Origin: Gammaproteobacteria bacterium | GTDB taxonomy: Bacteria; Pseudomonadota; Gammaproteobacteria; GCA-001735895 | NCBI GenBank assembly: GCA_009937625.1 | Contig: JAACFA010000001.1 | Span: 1 to 40,496 of the forward strand | Direction of reading: 5' to 3' | Length of the DNA stretch: 40,496 bases | Part shown: positions 33,183 through 40,496 of the stretch, piece after piece | Layout: each line of letters begins with the position of its first letter | How positions within the stretch are numbered: position 1 is the stretch's first letter | Position numbers and translations under genes: made by a program | Notes under the pieces: model-generated | What the model was told of the DNA's origin: nothing | Database searches by the model: none | Seen by the model: only the letters and a program-made list of their open reading frames with translations

Positions 33183-34088
33183 CTAGATTTTGGCAGGCCG
33201 GGCCGGTCGGCTGACGATGACGACACCCGTGATGCAGATCAGCATGCCGCCAAGGGAAACCAGGCCCAGGGTTTCGCCGAACAGGAAATGCGCTTCGACC
33301 ACGACCAGCGGCGGCACCAGGTAAAACATGCTGGAAATACGGCCTGCCTCGCCATTCCTGATGATGTACATCAGCAGCACGACGGCACCGATCGACAGTC
33401 CCAGCACCTGCCAGGTCAACGCCAGCGCGAAGGTCGGGGTCCAGTCTACGATCCAGGATTCGCTCCACAGCAATGCGAACCCGGCGGTCGCGAGCGAACC
33501 GGCGACGTACTGCATCAGGGTGCCGGGCAGCAGCTGTGACTGGTCGCAAAATTTCTTTTGATAAAATACGCCCACCGCCATCGACAACAGGCTGATCAGA
33601 CACATCGTTAAATCGACCAGGTCCAGGCCGCCGGCGAGGCCCAGCGTGACCCCGTATTTACCGACGATCACGACACTGATCCCGATAAAGCCGATGACGA
33701 GTCCCGCCAGCTTGCGGAAATCCAGCTGCTCGCCGATGTAAAGCGTCGCCAGGGTCATCGTCAGTATCGGCTGCAGGCCGATAATGATCGCGACAATGCC
33801 CGAGGGTACGCCATTCTTGATTGGCCAGAACAGGTAGCCGAGGTAGCCGCAATGCAGCAGTACCCCGGTGACCATGTCATGGCGGAACGACCAGATACGC
33901 CGCGGCAGCGCGGCTCCGACCAGTAGCAGGATCGGCACCAGCGCCAGCGCCGTTATCGAAAACCGCAGGCACAGAAACACGAACGGATCCGCGTTCTGCA
34001 TGCTGTACTTGGCCGCGATGAAGCCCGTGCTCCACAACGTCACGAACACCAGTGGGGCCAAGCGCAACAATAGTGCCTGGCTGGGCAC
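33183..34088 (-). CDS. EamA/DMT-family permease
   Basis: 301 residues starting with GTG, ten predicted helices in two EamA repeats (TLWSTGFIAAKYSM at the first helix, GIVAIIIGLQPILTMTLATLYIGEQL closing repeat 1, and AHFLFGETLGLVSLGGMLICITGVVIV closing repeat 2). The family exports or imports small metabolites or amino acids; the substrate cannot be read from sequence. The glutaredoxin gene follows 39 bp downstream on the same strand. No link to the ectoine genes upstream is shown beyond shared orientation. Confidence 0.85.
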   Translation of the reverse strand: MPSQALLLRLAPLVFVTLWSTGFIAAKYSMQNADPFVFLCLRFSITALALVPILLLVGAALPRRIWSFRHDMVTGVLLHCGYLGYLFWPIKNGVPSGIVAIIIGLQPILTMTLATLYIGEQLDFRKLAGLVIGFIGISVVIVGKYGVTLGLAGGLDLVDLTMCLISLLSMAVGVFYQKKFCDQSQLLPGTLMQYVAGSLATAGFALLWSESWIVDWTPTFALALTWQVLGLSIGAVVLLMYIIRNGEAGRISSMFYLVPPLVVVEAHFLFGETLGLVSLGGMLICITGVVIVSRPARPAKI

Positions 34089-34126
34089 GCCTGCTTTATC
34101 CCTTGCGGGATCCGCGCCGTGTCAGA

Positions 34127-34810
34127 TCAAGACTTGATTTCGAGTAACTCGACCTCGAAGATCAGAGTTTCGAACGGTCCGATCTGACCGCCGGCACCGC
34201 GTTCGCCGTAGGCCAGATCAAACGGGATGACGAAGCGATACTTGCTACCGATGCTCATCAGTTGAACGCCCTCGGTCCAGCCCGGGATGACCTGGTTCAG
34301 CGTGAAACTGGTAGGCTCGCCGCGCGAGTAGGAACTGTCGAACTCGGTGCCGTCGATCAGGGTGCCGCGATAATGCACGGTAACCTCGTCGGTTGCCCTG
34401 GGCTTGGCGCCGTCGGCCGCGGTGATCACCGAATACTGCAAGCCTGACTCGGTGACCTGCACGCCTTCTTTCTCGGCATTGCTCTTGAGGTAGTCTTCGC
34501 CACGTTTGCGGTTGGCCGCCGACTGTTCCTGAAACTGCTTTTCCGCATAGGCATTCAGTGCGTTGCCGGCCTCTTCGATAGTCATCAGGGTATCCGACTC
34601 TGTATGCTGGGCTTTCATACCTGCCAGTACCAGGTCGTAGTCGACTTCGCCATATTGCTTGAGTACGCGCTCACCGACGAGCATACCGAGCCCATAACTG
34701 AAACGGTCTTCGTCGGTGGCGAGGTTGACCTCCGTCGACGCGGATTCTTTCTTTTCGCAGGCCGCGAGCGTCAGTATCAGTGCGGATAGCAAGAGAGCTT
34801 TGAGTTTCAT
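34127..34810 (-). CDS. FkpA/Mip-like FKBP-type peptidyl-prolyl isomerase lipoprotein
   Basis: 227 residues. A lipoprotein signal with lipobox LTLAAC (Cys18) precedes the dimerisation region common to FkpA/Mip (DEDRFSYGLGMLVGERVLKQ, helices to ~115). The FKBP domain (~120-227) has VTVHYRGTLIDGTEFDSSYSRGEP, FTLNQVIPGWTEGVQLMSIGSKYRFVIP and LAYGERGAGG...LIFEVELLEI. It should assist folding of exported proteins at the envelope. It lies 26 bp after doeB on the same strand and may be read through from the ectoine operon. Confidence 0.9.
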   Translation of the reverse strand: MKLKALLLSALILTLAACEKKESASTEVNLATDEDRFSYGLGMLVGERVLKQYGEVDYDLVLAGMKAQHTESDTLMTIEEAGNALNAYAEKQFQEQSAANRKRGEDYLKSNAEKEGVQVTESGLQYSVITAADGAKPRATDEVTVHYRGTLIDGTEFDSSYSRGEPTSFTLNQVIPGWTEGVQLMSIGSKYRFVIPFDLAYGERGAGGQIGPFETLIFEVELLEIKS

Positions 34811-34836
34811 TTAGGTTTCCTTGGTTAGGGTTGCGT

Positions 34837-35835
34837 TTAATCCTGGACTATACGAGCGATTACGTTCATGAAATCGCCAATCTTGATCAGGGAAGGGAAG
34901 TGACGGCCCATGATGATACCGTCGCTCTTGGCGTGGTATTCGACAGGGTCCGCGCCGGTTCGTTCGGTGCTGTAGACACGGGCGATCAAATCGCCGGCCT
35001 GCACCGGGTCGCCGAGACCGACACAGGGTTCCAGCAAGCCATTGTGCTCGGAAAATACATAGGCATTGTCCTGTTGCATGTCGAGTTTTACCCCGGGCCT
35101 GGCGGCGGCTATCGGCTGCTCCTGAAGCACGCCGGCATGCACCAGGAAATTATGCACGCCGCGTTTGGCGATCTCGGCGGTTTCGCGAGTGCTGGTGCCG
35201 CCGCCGCCGAGCTCGGTGGAGACGAATACCTTGCCCATCGCCTCGGCCTGGGTATCGTACATACCGCCGGCGTCGATTTCGATCAGGCTCAGGTAGTAGG
35301 GCGCCGCGAAGGCATGGGTCGCCGCCTCGCAGGCCGCCTGCTGGGCCTTGTCCTCGAGCTCGTGATAGGCCGCGAACGGCAGAAACTCGAGCGTCTTGCC
35401 ACCGGAATGGATATCGAGCACGTAGTCGCACATCGGCAGCAGCGAGCGGGTGATATAGTCGGCGATCAGCCGCGTTATGCTGCCGCTCGCATCGCCCGGG
35501 AAAATACGGTTCATGTTGAGCTGGTCGATCGGCGAGACCCGGGCGGCCGCCTGGAAGGCGGGATAGTTCATCATCGGGATGATGATGACGCGACCACGAA
35601 TCATGTCGACATCGATATTGTTCGCCAGGTGATGCAGCGCGATCGGGCCCTCGTATTCGTCACCGTGATTGGCGCCGGTCAGGATCGCGCCCGGACCGTC
35701 GCCGTTGCGGGCGTAGCTGATCGGTAGCATGATCGAGCCCCAGGCGGAGTCGTTGCGAGAGTGCGGTATCTGCAAAAAGCCGTGCTGCAGGCCGTCGCGT
35801 TCGAAATCGATGGTTGCTGAAATCGGGTTTGCCAT
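34837..35835 (-). CDS. doeB: N-acetyl-diaminobutyrate deacetylase DoeB
   Basis: 332 residues from ATG 35835; the track's start 35 codons upstream lies in doeA. It belongs to the AstE/AspA (M14-like) zinc family: GANHGDEYEG supplies His and Glu, and DIHSGG the second His. Segments such as VSPIDQLNMNRIFPGD, IEIDAGGMYDTQAEAMGK and ELGGGGTSTRETAEIAKRGVHNF match DoeB. It removes the acetyl group from N-acetyl-2,4-diaminobutyrate in ectoine breakdown. It starts 2 bp after the doeA stop. Confidence 0.88.
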   Translation of the reverse strand: MANPISATIDFERDGLQHGFLQIPHSRNDSAWGSIMLPISYARNGDGPGAILTGANHGDEYEGPIALHHLANNIDVDMIRGRVIIIPMMNYPAFQAAARVSPIDQLNMNRIFPGDASGSITRLIADYITRSLLPMCDYVLDIHSGGKTLEFLPFAAYHELEDKAQQAACEAATHAFAAPYYLSLIEIDAGGMYDTQAEAMGKVFVSTELGGGGTSTRETAEIAKRGVHNFLVHAGVLQEQPIAAARPGVKLDMQQDNAYVFSEHNGLLEPCVGLGDPVQAGDLIARVYSTERTGADPVEYHAKSDGIIMGRHFPSLIKIGDFMNVIARIVQD

Positions 35836-35837
35836 GT

Positions 35838-37019
35838 TTATTTCACCAGTAGTCGCTGTTCTACCTGCGCCAGGCTTTCGTAACCCGAGTCGGTGATGAC
35901 TACCGATTCGGTAATTTCCAGCCCGCCGTCGTCGAGCCACAGGGCGGGCATGAAATGGAAGGTCATGTTTTTCTTGAGTTCGGTTTTATCGCCCCGGCGC
36001 AGGCTCATGGTGCGCTCGCCCCAGTCGGGCGGGTAGGACAGGCCGATCGAGTAACCGGTGCGATTTTCCTTGTGGAAGCCGTGTTTTTCGAGGGTGTCGA
36101 AAAAGGCGATCGCGACGTCTTCACAGAGTTTGCCGGGGCGCGCGTTTTCGAGCCCGGCATGCATCGCGTCGAGCACCGCCTGTTCTGCATCGAGATACTT
36201 TTGCGGTGGCGTCCCCAGCGAAATCGTGCGCGACAACGGGCAATGGTAGCGCCGATGGCAGCCGGCGATTTCGAAGAAAGTAATGTCGCCGGGCTTGAGT
36301 TTCGAATCGTCCCAGGTCAGGTGCGCCGCGGTCGCATCCATGCCGGTCGGCAACAATGGCATGATAGCGGGATAGTCGCCCCAGTGTTCGTCCTTGCCGG
36401 CGATGCCACTATGAAAAATTTCTGCGGCCAGCTGGTTCTTGGCGAGCCCGGGTTCGATGATTTCATAGATGCGGGCGTGCATGTTTTCGACGATGCGCGC
36501 GGCACTGCGCATATAATCGAGCTCCTGATCAGACTTGATGATTCGCTGCCAGTTGACGAGCGCGGTAGCGTCGATCAGCGTCGCGTGCGGCAAATTCGTC
36601 TGCAGCGAGCGAAATGCGGCCGCGGAGAAATAATAGTTTTCCATTTCGACGCCGACCGAGCCGCGATCTAGCTTCAGTTCCCGCAGCAAGCCTGACAGAT
36701 GATCCATCGGGTGGCAGGCGTCGGACTGCACGAAATGATCCGGATATTTGAGTATGTTTTCATGGTCGAGATAGGTGGTGCGGACCGCCCCCGGCGCGTC
36801 TATGCCGCGTCCCCACCAGATGGGCTCGGCGTCGTGCTGCACGATCAGGCACTGGTGAGTGTAAAAGGACCAGCCGTCGTATCCGCTGAGCCAGGCCATG
36901 TTGGACGGGTCGACCACCAGCAGGCAGTCGATGTTCCGCCGCGCCATTGCGCTGCGGGTGCTGGCAAGCCGCTGACCGTATTCCGCCAACGAGAAATTGA
37001 GTTTTGCGTCTTTGGGCAT
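35838..37019 (-). CDS. doeA: Ectoine hydrolase DoeA
   Basis: 393 residues from ATG 37019, 11 bp after the eutC stop; the track's start is too long. It is an M24 (pita-bread) family protein resembling Halomonas DoeA: LAEYGQRLASTRSAMARRNID, then DPSNMAWLSGYDGWSFYTHQ, YFEIAGCHRRYHCPLSRT-type sequence and SYPPDWGERTMSLRRGD. DoeA opens the ectoine ring to N-acetyl-2,4-diaminobutyrate. DoeB then deacetylates it. The later pathway enzymes (aminotransferase DoeD and dehydrogenase DoeC) are not in the window. Confidence 0.9.
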   Translation of the reverse strand: MPKDAKLNFSLAEYGQRLASTRSAMARRNIDCLLVVDPSNMAWLSGYDGWSFYTHQCLIVQHDAEPIWWGRGIDAPGAVRTTYLDHENILKYPDHFVQSDACHPMDHLSGLLRELKLDRGSVGVEMENYYFSAAAFRSLQTNLPHATLIDATALVNWQRIIKSDQELDYMRSAARIVENMHARIYEIIEPGLAKNQLAAEIFHSGIAGKDEHWGDYPAIMPLLPTGMDATAAHLTWDDSKLKPGDITFFEIAGCHRRYHCPLSRTISLGTPPQKYLDAEQAVLDAMHAGLENARPGKLCEDVAIAFFDTLEKHGFHKENRTGYSIGLSYPPDWGERTMSLRRGDKTELKKNMTFHFMPALWLDDGGLEITESVVITDSGYESLAQVEQRLLVK

Positions 37020-37030
37020 GTTATCTGTCT

Positions 37031-38023
37031 CTAGGTGACGATGCTGGTACCGGCCTGCTGTTGCTGGCAGCGTTGATAGGCCAGGGTGGCGATGGCGGTA
37101 TCCTGGATTCCGGTGCCGGTCAAATCGCACAGCGTGGTATCCGTGCTCTCCTTGCGCCCCGGTTGCTGCTGCGATATGACCTGCCCGAGTTCGGGGAACT
37201 CCTTCGCGGGTGACACCAGCTGCTTTTCGATCGCGTGATGTAATTCGCCCAGAACCCTGGTCTGCGATAGCCGATCGCAGAAATATTGCGTTACGTTGGC
37301 GACGATCTGCGGATCGATTTCATTCTTGTGTTCGGAGTCGGAGCCCATCGCCGTTATGTGTTGCCCCGGCTTGATGTGCTCCGCCAGCAGAATTGGCTTG
37401 GTCGAGGGGGTCGTGGTGACGATGATGTCGGCGTTGGCGGTGGCCGTGGCGACGTCCTGGCAGGGAGTCACTTCAAATCCCAGCCGCTTGCCGAGCTTCT
37501 CGGCGGCGGCCTCGGCCCTGGCGAAATCGCGGGCCCAGATCGTGGCCGATTCGATATCGCGCACCAGCGTCAGGGCCTCGAGCTGCAAGCCGGCCTGCAC
37601 GCCGGCGCCGAGGATCGCTGCGCTACGGCTGTCGGCGCGCGCGAGGTACTTGGCTGCGACCGCGCCGGCGGCAGCAGTTCTGACATCGGTCAGGTAACCG
37701 TTGTCGAGCAGCAATGCCTCGACCAGGCCGGTGCGCGTGCTGAACAGCACCATTAGACCGTTGATGCTGGGCAGGCCGAGACTCGGATTATCGAAAAATC
37801 CGGGGCTGATTTTGATGGCGAGGCTGTCGACACCCGGGATATAGGCGGTTTTGACATCGATTTCGCCATTGCTCTCGATGATGTCCAGGCGCATGATAGG
37901 CGGCATCACGACGGCCTTGGTGGCGAGCGCGTCGAACGCGTTTTCGACGCATTCGACGGCGGCCAGGTCGAGCTGGATCAGGCTACGCAGTTCGGATTCG
38001 GTCAGGATGCGGATATCTGGCAT
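37031..38023 (-). CDS. eutC: Ectoine utilization protein EutC (ornithine cyclodeaminase family)
   Basis: 330 residues, ornithine cyclodeaminase/mu-crystallin family: KISPGFFDNPSLGLPSINGLMVLFSTRTGLVEALL, NGYLTDVRTAAAGAVAAKYLA and the dinucleotide loop AILGAGVQA. This form, next to eutB and doeA, is EutC, which with EutB has been proposed to convert 5-hydroxyectoine to ectoine. The start overlaps the eutB stop as TAATG. The companion EutA was not found in this window. Confidence 0.88.
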   Translation of the reverse strand: MPDIRILTESELRSLIQLDLAAVECVENAFDALATKAVVMPPIMRLDIIESNGEIDVKTAYIPGVDSLAIKISPGFFDNPSLGLPSINGLMVLFSTRTGLVEALLLDNGYLTDVRTAAAGAVAAKYLARADSRSAAILGAGVQAGLQLEALTLVRDIESATIWARDFARAEAAAEKLGKRLGFEVTPCQDVATATANADIIVTTTPSTKPILLAEHIKPGQHITAMGSDSEHKNEIDPQIVANVTQYFCDRLSQTRVLGELHHAIEKQLVSPAKEFPELGQVISQQQPGRKESTDTTLCDLTGTGIQDTAIATLAYQRCQQQQAGTSIVT

Positions 38024-39000
38024 TAGAGTTCGTAGTCCTCGTGGTTGACGATCTTGCGGTGCAGCTCCATGTCGATGTTCTTGCCGCTGAGCAGGACGAC
38101 GGTTTTGTTTCCGGGGGTCACCTTACCCGCCAGCAGCGCGCCGATGCCGACCGCACCGCCGCCTTCCAGGATCACCTGCTCGTTGAAGTAGGCGTGGCGA
38201 ATGCCGTCGGCAATATCTTCTTCGCCGAGTAGTACCATTTGATCGACATAGTCGTGCACGATGCCGAAGGTCAGGCGGTTATCCAGGCCGATACCGCCGC
38301 CGAGCGAGTCGGCGAGGGTGGGCAGTTCTTCTACCTCGACCGGCTTGCCGGCTTGCTGGGAGGCGTACATCGCGCAGCCGCGTTCCATCGAAATAGCGAC
38401 GATACGCACATCGGGTTTTTGCAGCTTGATCGCGAGCGCGATGCCGGAAACCAGGCCACCGCCGGAAAGCTGCACCAGCACCGTGTCGAGGTCGGGTACC
38501 TGTTCGAGCATCTCCAGGCCCAGCGTGCCCTGTCCGGCAATGACATGGGGGTGCTCGAAAGGCGGGATCATGGTGTAGCCTTCCTCGCTGACCAGGCGCT
38601 TCGCCTCGACTTCGGCCTCGTCCTGGGATTTGCCGACGATGCGGGTTTCGGCGCCGAGCGCGCGGATCGCCTCGAGCTTGTTCTGCGGCACCAGCTCGGA
38701 CATGCAGATGATGCAGGGCACGCCCGCCTGCCGCGCCGAGTAGGCCAGGGCGCGGCCGTGGTTGCCGGTGGAGACCGCGGTGACGCCGGTGGTGCCGGGC
38801 GCTAGCTGCAGCACCGAGTTCATCGCGCCGCGCAGTTTAAACGCACCCGTGGTCTGCAGGTATTCGTGCGCCAGCAATATCTCTGTATCGAATTGCCGCG
38901 ATAGCGATGCCGAGGGCGTGATGCGCAGCGGGACAATGTGGGGCGCGATACGGCTGCGCGCCGCCTGGATATCTTCGAGCCGGATTTCAGGCCGGGTCAC
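38023..39000 (-). CDS. eutB: Hydroxyectoine utilization dehydratase EutB
   Basis: 325 residues starting with GTG in a GTGA overlap with the upstream gene. It is a PLP enzyme of the threonine dehydratase (fold II) family: TTGAFKLRGA with the Schiff-base Lys55, the AVSTGNHGRALAYSA substrate loop and the phosphate-binding LSGGGLVSG. Adjacent to eutC and doeA, it matches EutB. Its role is probably elimination of the hydroxyl of 5-hydroxyectoine or a derivative (inference from published proposals on the eut pathway). Confidence 0.87.
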   Translation of the reverse strand: MTRPEIRLEDIQAARSRIAPHIVPLRITPSASLSRQFDTEILLAHEYLQTTGAFKLRGAMNSVLQLAPGTTGVTAVSTGNHGRALAYSARQAGVPCIICMSELVPQNKLEAIRALGAETRIVGKSQDEAEVEAKRLVSEEGYTMIPPFEHPHVIAGQGTLGLEMLEQVPDLDTVLVQLSGGGLVSGIALAIKLQKPDVRIVAISMERGCAMYASQQAGKPVEVEELPTLADSLGGGIGLDNRLTFGIVHDYVDQMVLLGEEDIADGIRHAYFNEQVILEGGGAVGIGALLAGKVTPGNKTVVLLSGKNIDMELHRKIVNHEDYEL

Positions 39001-39931
39001 GATGCCTGGTCCTCGCTATGCTGGTGCAGGATGCGAGCGCACATCAGGTCGAGGTGGCCGCCGCCGCCGTTCTTGAAAACCGTGATTTCGTCGTCGGACC
39101 GACGCCCGCCGTGACGCTGCTGGCACAGGTCGGACAAATCGGCCAGCACGTCGGCCTCGCTGATGACGCCGCTGGCCAGCGGAATCATCAATTCGCCGAT
39201 ATGATTGATCGTGGTCTCGCGCGCGTCGACAAACAGGCTGCCGCGCTGCAGCACCGTGTCGTCGGCCTCGCGCATCTCGGCGGTAAAGGCGCCGATCAGG
39301 TCGACGTGGGTTCCGGGTTTCAGCCAGGCGCCCTCGATGATCGGGTCCTTGCAGCCGATCGCCGAGCAAATCAGATCGGCCTGGCGGGCGCCGGACTCGA
39401 TATCGGCTATCGGTTCGAAACCGACGTTGGGGAATTTTCCGGCCAGACTGTCGCATAGTTGTTGCGCTTTATCGGCGGTTCGGTTCCAGACCTGCACTGT
39501 TTTCAGCGAGGGGCGGATTTCGCAATGGGCGCTGACCAGGTGCGGCGCCATCTGTCCGGCGCCGATCATTAGCATCGACTCGATATCCTCGCGCGCCAGC
39601 AGCTTGCTGCCCAGCGCCGAGTCGCTCGCGGTCTTGAGCCAGGTCAGGGCGGTGCCGTCGAGGCAGGCGATCGGTGTGCCGTTGACGCCCTCGAACAGTT
39701 GTGGGGAAATACGGTGATGACCTTGGCCCCGACCGCTTTCTCCGGTTGCCAGCCGGTGCGGATGAAGAAATGGCTAACATTGTCGCTGTCATCGGTCGAT
39801 TCCATCAGCATTTCATCGACCAGCCCGATCGGTTCGCGATGCATCGCGGCGAGTTCGTCGACCAGGGTCGAGAACGGCAGGCAGTCGAGTAATGTATCGG
39901 CGTCGAGCATTAACATGAGATTGTTCACCAC
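38997..39931 (-). pseudogene. Second ornithine cyclodeaminase-family gene, frameshifted
   Basis: The N-terminal part is read from GTG 39931 (or ATG 39916) in one frame (LDADTLLDCLPFSTLVDELAAMHRE ... GAKVITVFPHN). The C-terminal part continues in another frame from LFEGVNGTPIACLDGTALT through MLMIGAGQMAPHL to the stop at 38997. The break lies at about 39699-39703. Compared with EutC (FFDNPSLGLPSINGLMVLF) about 13 residues are missing between FPHN and LFEG, so a deletion of ~40 bp (3n+1) would explain both frame and gap. The product would be truncated, or the deletion could be an assembly error. It is the first gene of the ectoine operon. Confidence 0.8.
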
Positions 39932-40024
39932 GACGCGAAGCCGTAGACTCTAATAATGTGTCAGGGGGTGGGAGTGTACTCAAATCGCGCTGGCATTAAC
40001 AATTCAATTTTAGCGGGAGCCAGC

Positions 40025-40496
40025 GTGTCTGAATATCATAACGAACTCGGTCAGCCGATTGGATTTCCGGTCGAAAACTGGCGGCCCTGCGAATATCCCC
40101 GTGGTGCGCAAATACAGGGTCGCCTGTGTCGCCTGGAACCGATCGATATCGATGACCATGCGAGTGACCTGTTCGATGCCTTCAGCAGGGACCGGGACCA
40201 GCGTAACTGGACTTATCTGCCCTACGGGCCGTTTGCCACCGAGGAAGAGTTGCGTGCCTGGATGTTGTCCGCCTGTCTCGGCGACGATCCCTGCTTTTTC
40301 AGCGTCATCGACAATTCATCCGGTAAAGCCGCAGGGGTCGCCAGCTACCTGCGCATCGAGCCCGGGGTGGGCGTGATCGAAGTCGGGCATATCCACTTTT
40401 CGCCGCTGATGCAGGGTAAGCCTGTTTCGACCGAGGCGATGTACCTGATGATGCGCCAGGTGTTCGACGTCTGGGGTTATCGGCGCTACGAATGGA
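40025..40496 (+). CDS. GNAT acetyltransferase, 3'-partial
   Basis: Missing from the track, which shows only an out-of-frame shadow (40059-40376). GTG 40025 begins SEYHNELGQPIGFPVENWRP and reads 157 codons off the window edge. The sequence LEPIDIDDHASDLFDAF, WTYLPYGPFATEEELRAWM, GVASYLRIEPGVGVIEVGHIHFSP and TEAMYLMMRQVFDVWGYRRYEW is typical of RimJ/RimL-like GNAT proteins. Cytosolic; substrate unknown. It is divergent from the ectoine operon. Confidence 0.85.
   Translation, partial: MSEYHNELGQPIGFPVENWRPCEYPRGAQIQGRLCRLEPIDIDDHASDLFDAFSRDRDQRNWTYLPYGPFATEEELRAWMLSACLGDDPCFFSVIDNSSGKAAGVASYLRIEPGVGVIEVGHIHFSPLMQGKPVSTEAMYLMMRQVFDVWGYRRYEW

Noticed and set aside
40059-40376. 105-residue plus-strand ORF
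   Set aside because: Out of frame with the GNAT gene, which matches a family in the frame starting at 40025.

Overview
The window looks like part of the chromosome of a GC-rich marine or salt-tolerant gammaproteobacterium. This is inferred from gene content: SoxK-type sulfur-oxidation accessory genes, SrkA, an FkpA-like lipoprotein, ectoine catabolism (DoeA/DoeB, EutB/EutC), a quaternary-amine type Rieske oxygenase and an AlgP-like lysine/alanine-rich protein. No rRNA is present, so the lineage cannot be fixed. Gene density is high, and start/stop overlaps of the ATGA, TGATG and TAATG type are common. No transposase, integrase, phage gene or CRISPR array was seen.

Layout. 1-1076: end of a Met/Gly/Pro repeat protein, then a small lipoprotein. 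1139-5931: two divergent groups of exported sulfur/thiol proteins. Leftward are SoxK and a double-thioredoxin-fold protein. Rightward are a small secreted protein, a periplasmic rhodanese, a CGFC thioredoxin-like protein, a DsrE-like protein, a small conserved-looking protein and a DUF3530-like hydrolase. An FNR-like palindrome lies in the divergent spacer. 5938-8724: an unlisted 47-codon ORF apparently coupled to srkA, then a CoA-pyrophosphatase-type Nudix hydrolase and an M23-type protein. 8721-11552: a polytopic membrane protein and a kinase with an N-terminal cyclic-nucleotide-binding-like domain. 11646-15492: a Rieske oxygenase operon with two SDR dehydrogenases, divergent from a fatty-acid hydroxylase/sterol desaturase family protein. 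15518-19583: a class III nucleotide cyclase, an EamA transporter, a 91-bp MITE-like element, an alpha/beta hydrolase and a luciferase-like oxidoreductase.

19809-28247: a complete nine-gene V/A-type ATPase operon in the order G/H-C-I-K-F-E-A-B-D. Almost every junction is translationally overlapped. It supplies a soluble A3B3 head, the stalks, subunit I and a proteolipid ring, and is the most coherent large machine in the window. 28459-29202: an AlgP/histone-H1-like protein with sixteen 18-bp repeats. 29498-32167: a SERCA-like Ca2+ P-type ATPase. 32168-32601: a hairpin-rich spacer, a long terminator hairpin and tRNA-Pro(CGG).

32673-34810: a DUF4124-glutaredoxin protein, a second EamA transporter and an FkpA-like isomerase. 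34837-39931: a leftward ectoine/hydroxyectoine degradation operon (second ornithine-cyclodeaminase-family gene, eutB, eutC, doeA, doeB). Its first gene is broken by a frameshift with an apparent small internal deletion. 40025-40496: the start of a GNAT acetyltransferase that runs off the window and is missing from the ORF track.

The best candidates for something undescribed are the exported sulfur/thiol module at 1.1-5.2 kb, the kinase whose cyclic-nucleotide domain lacks the usual arginine, the four-helix V-ATPase proteolipid, the SD/start hairpin of the glutaredoxin gene, and a family of small hairpins with a shared CAGGGATG core.
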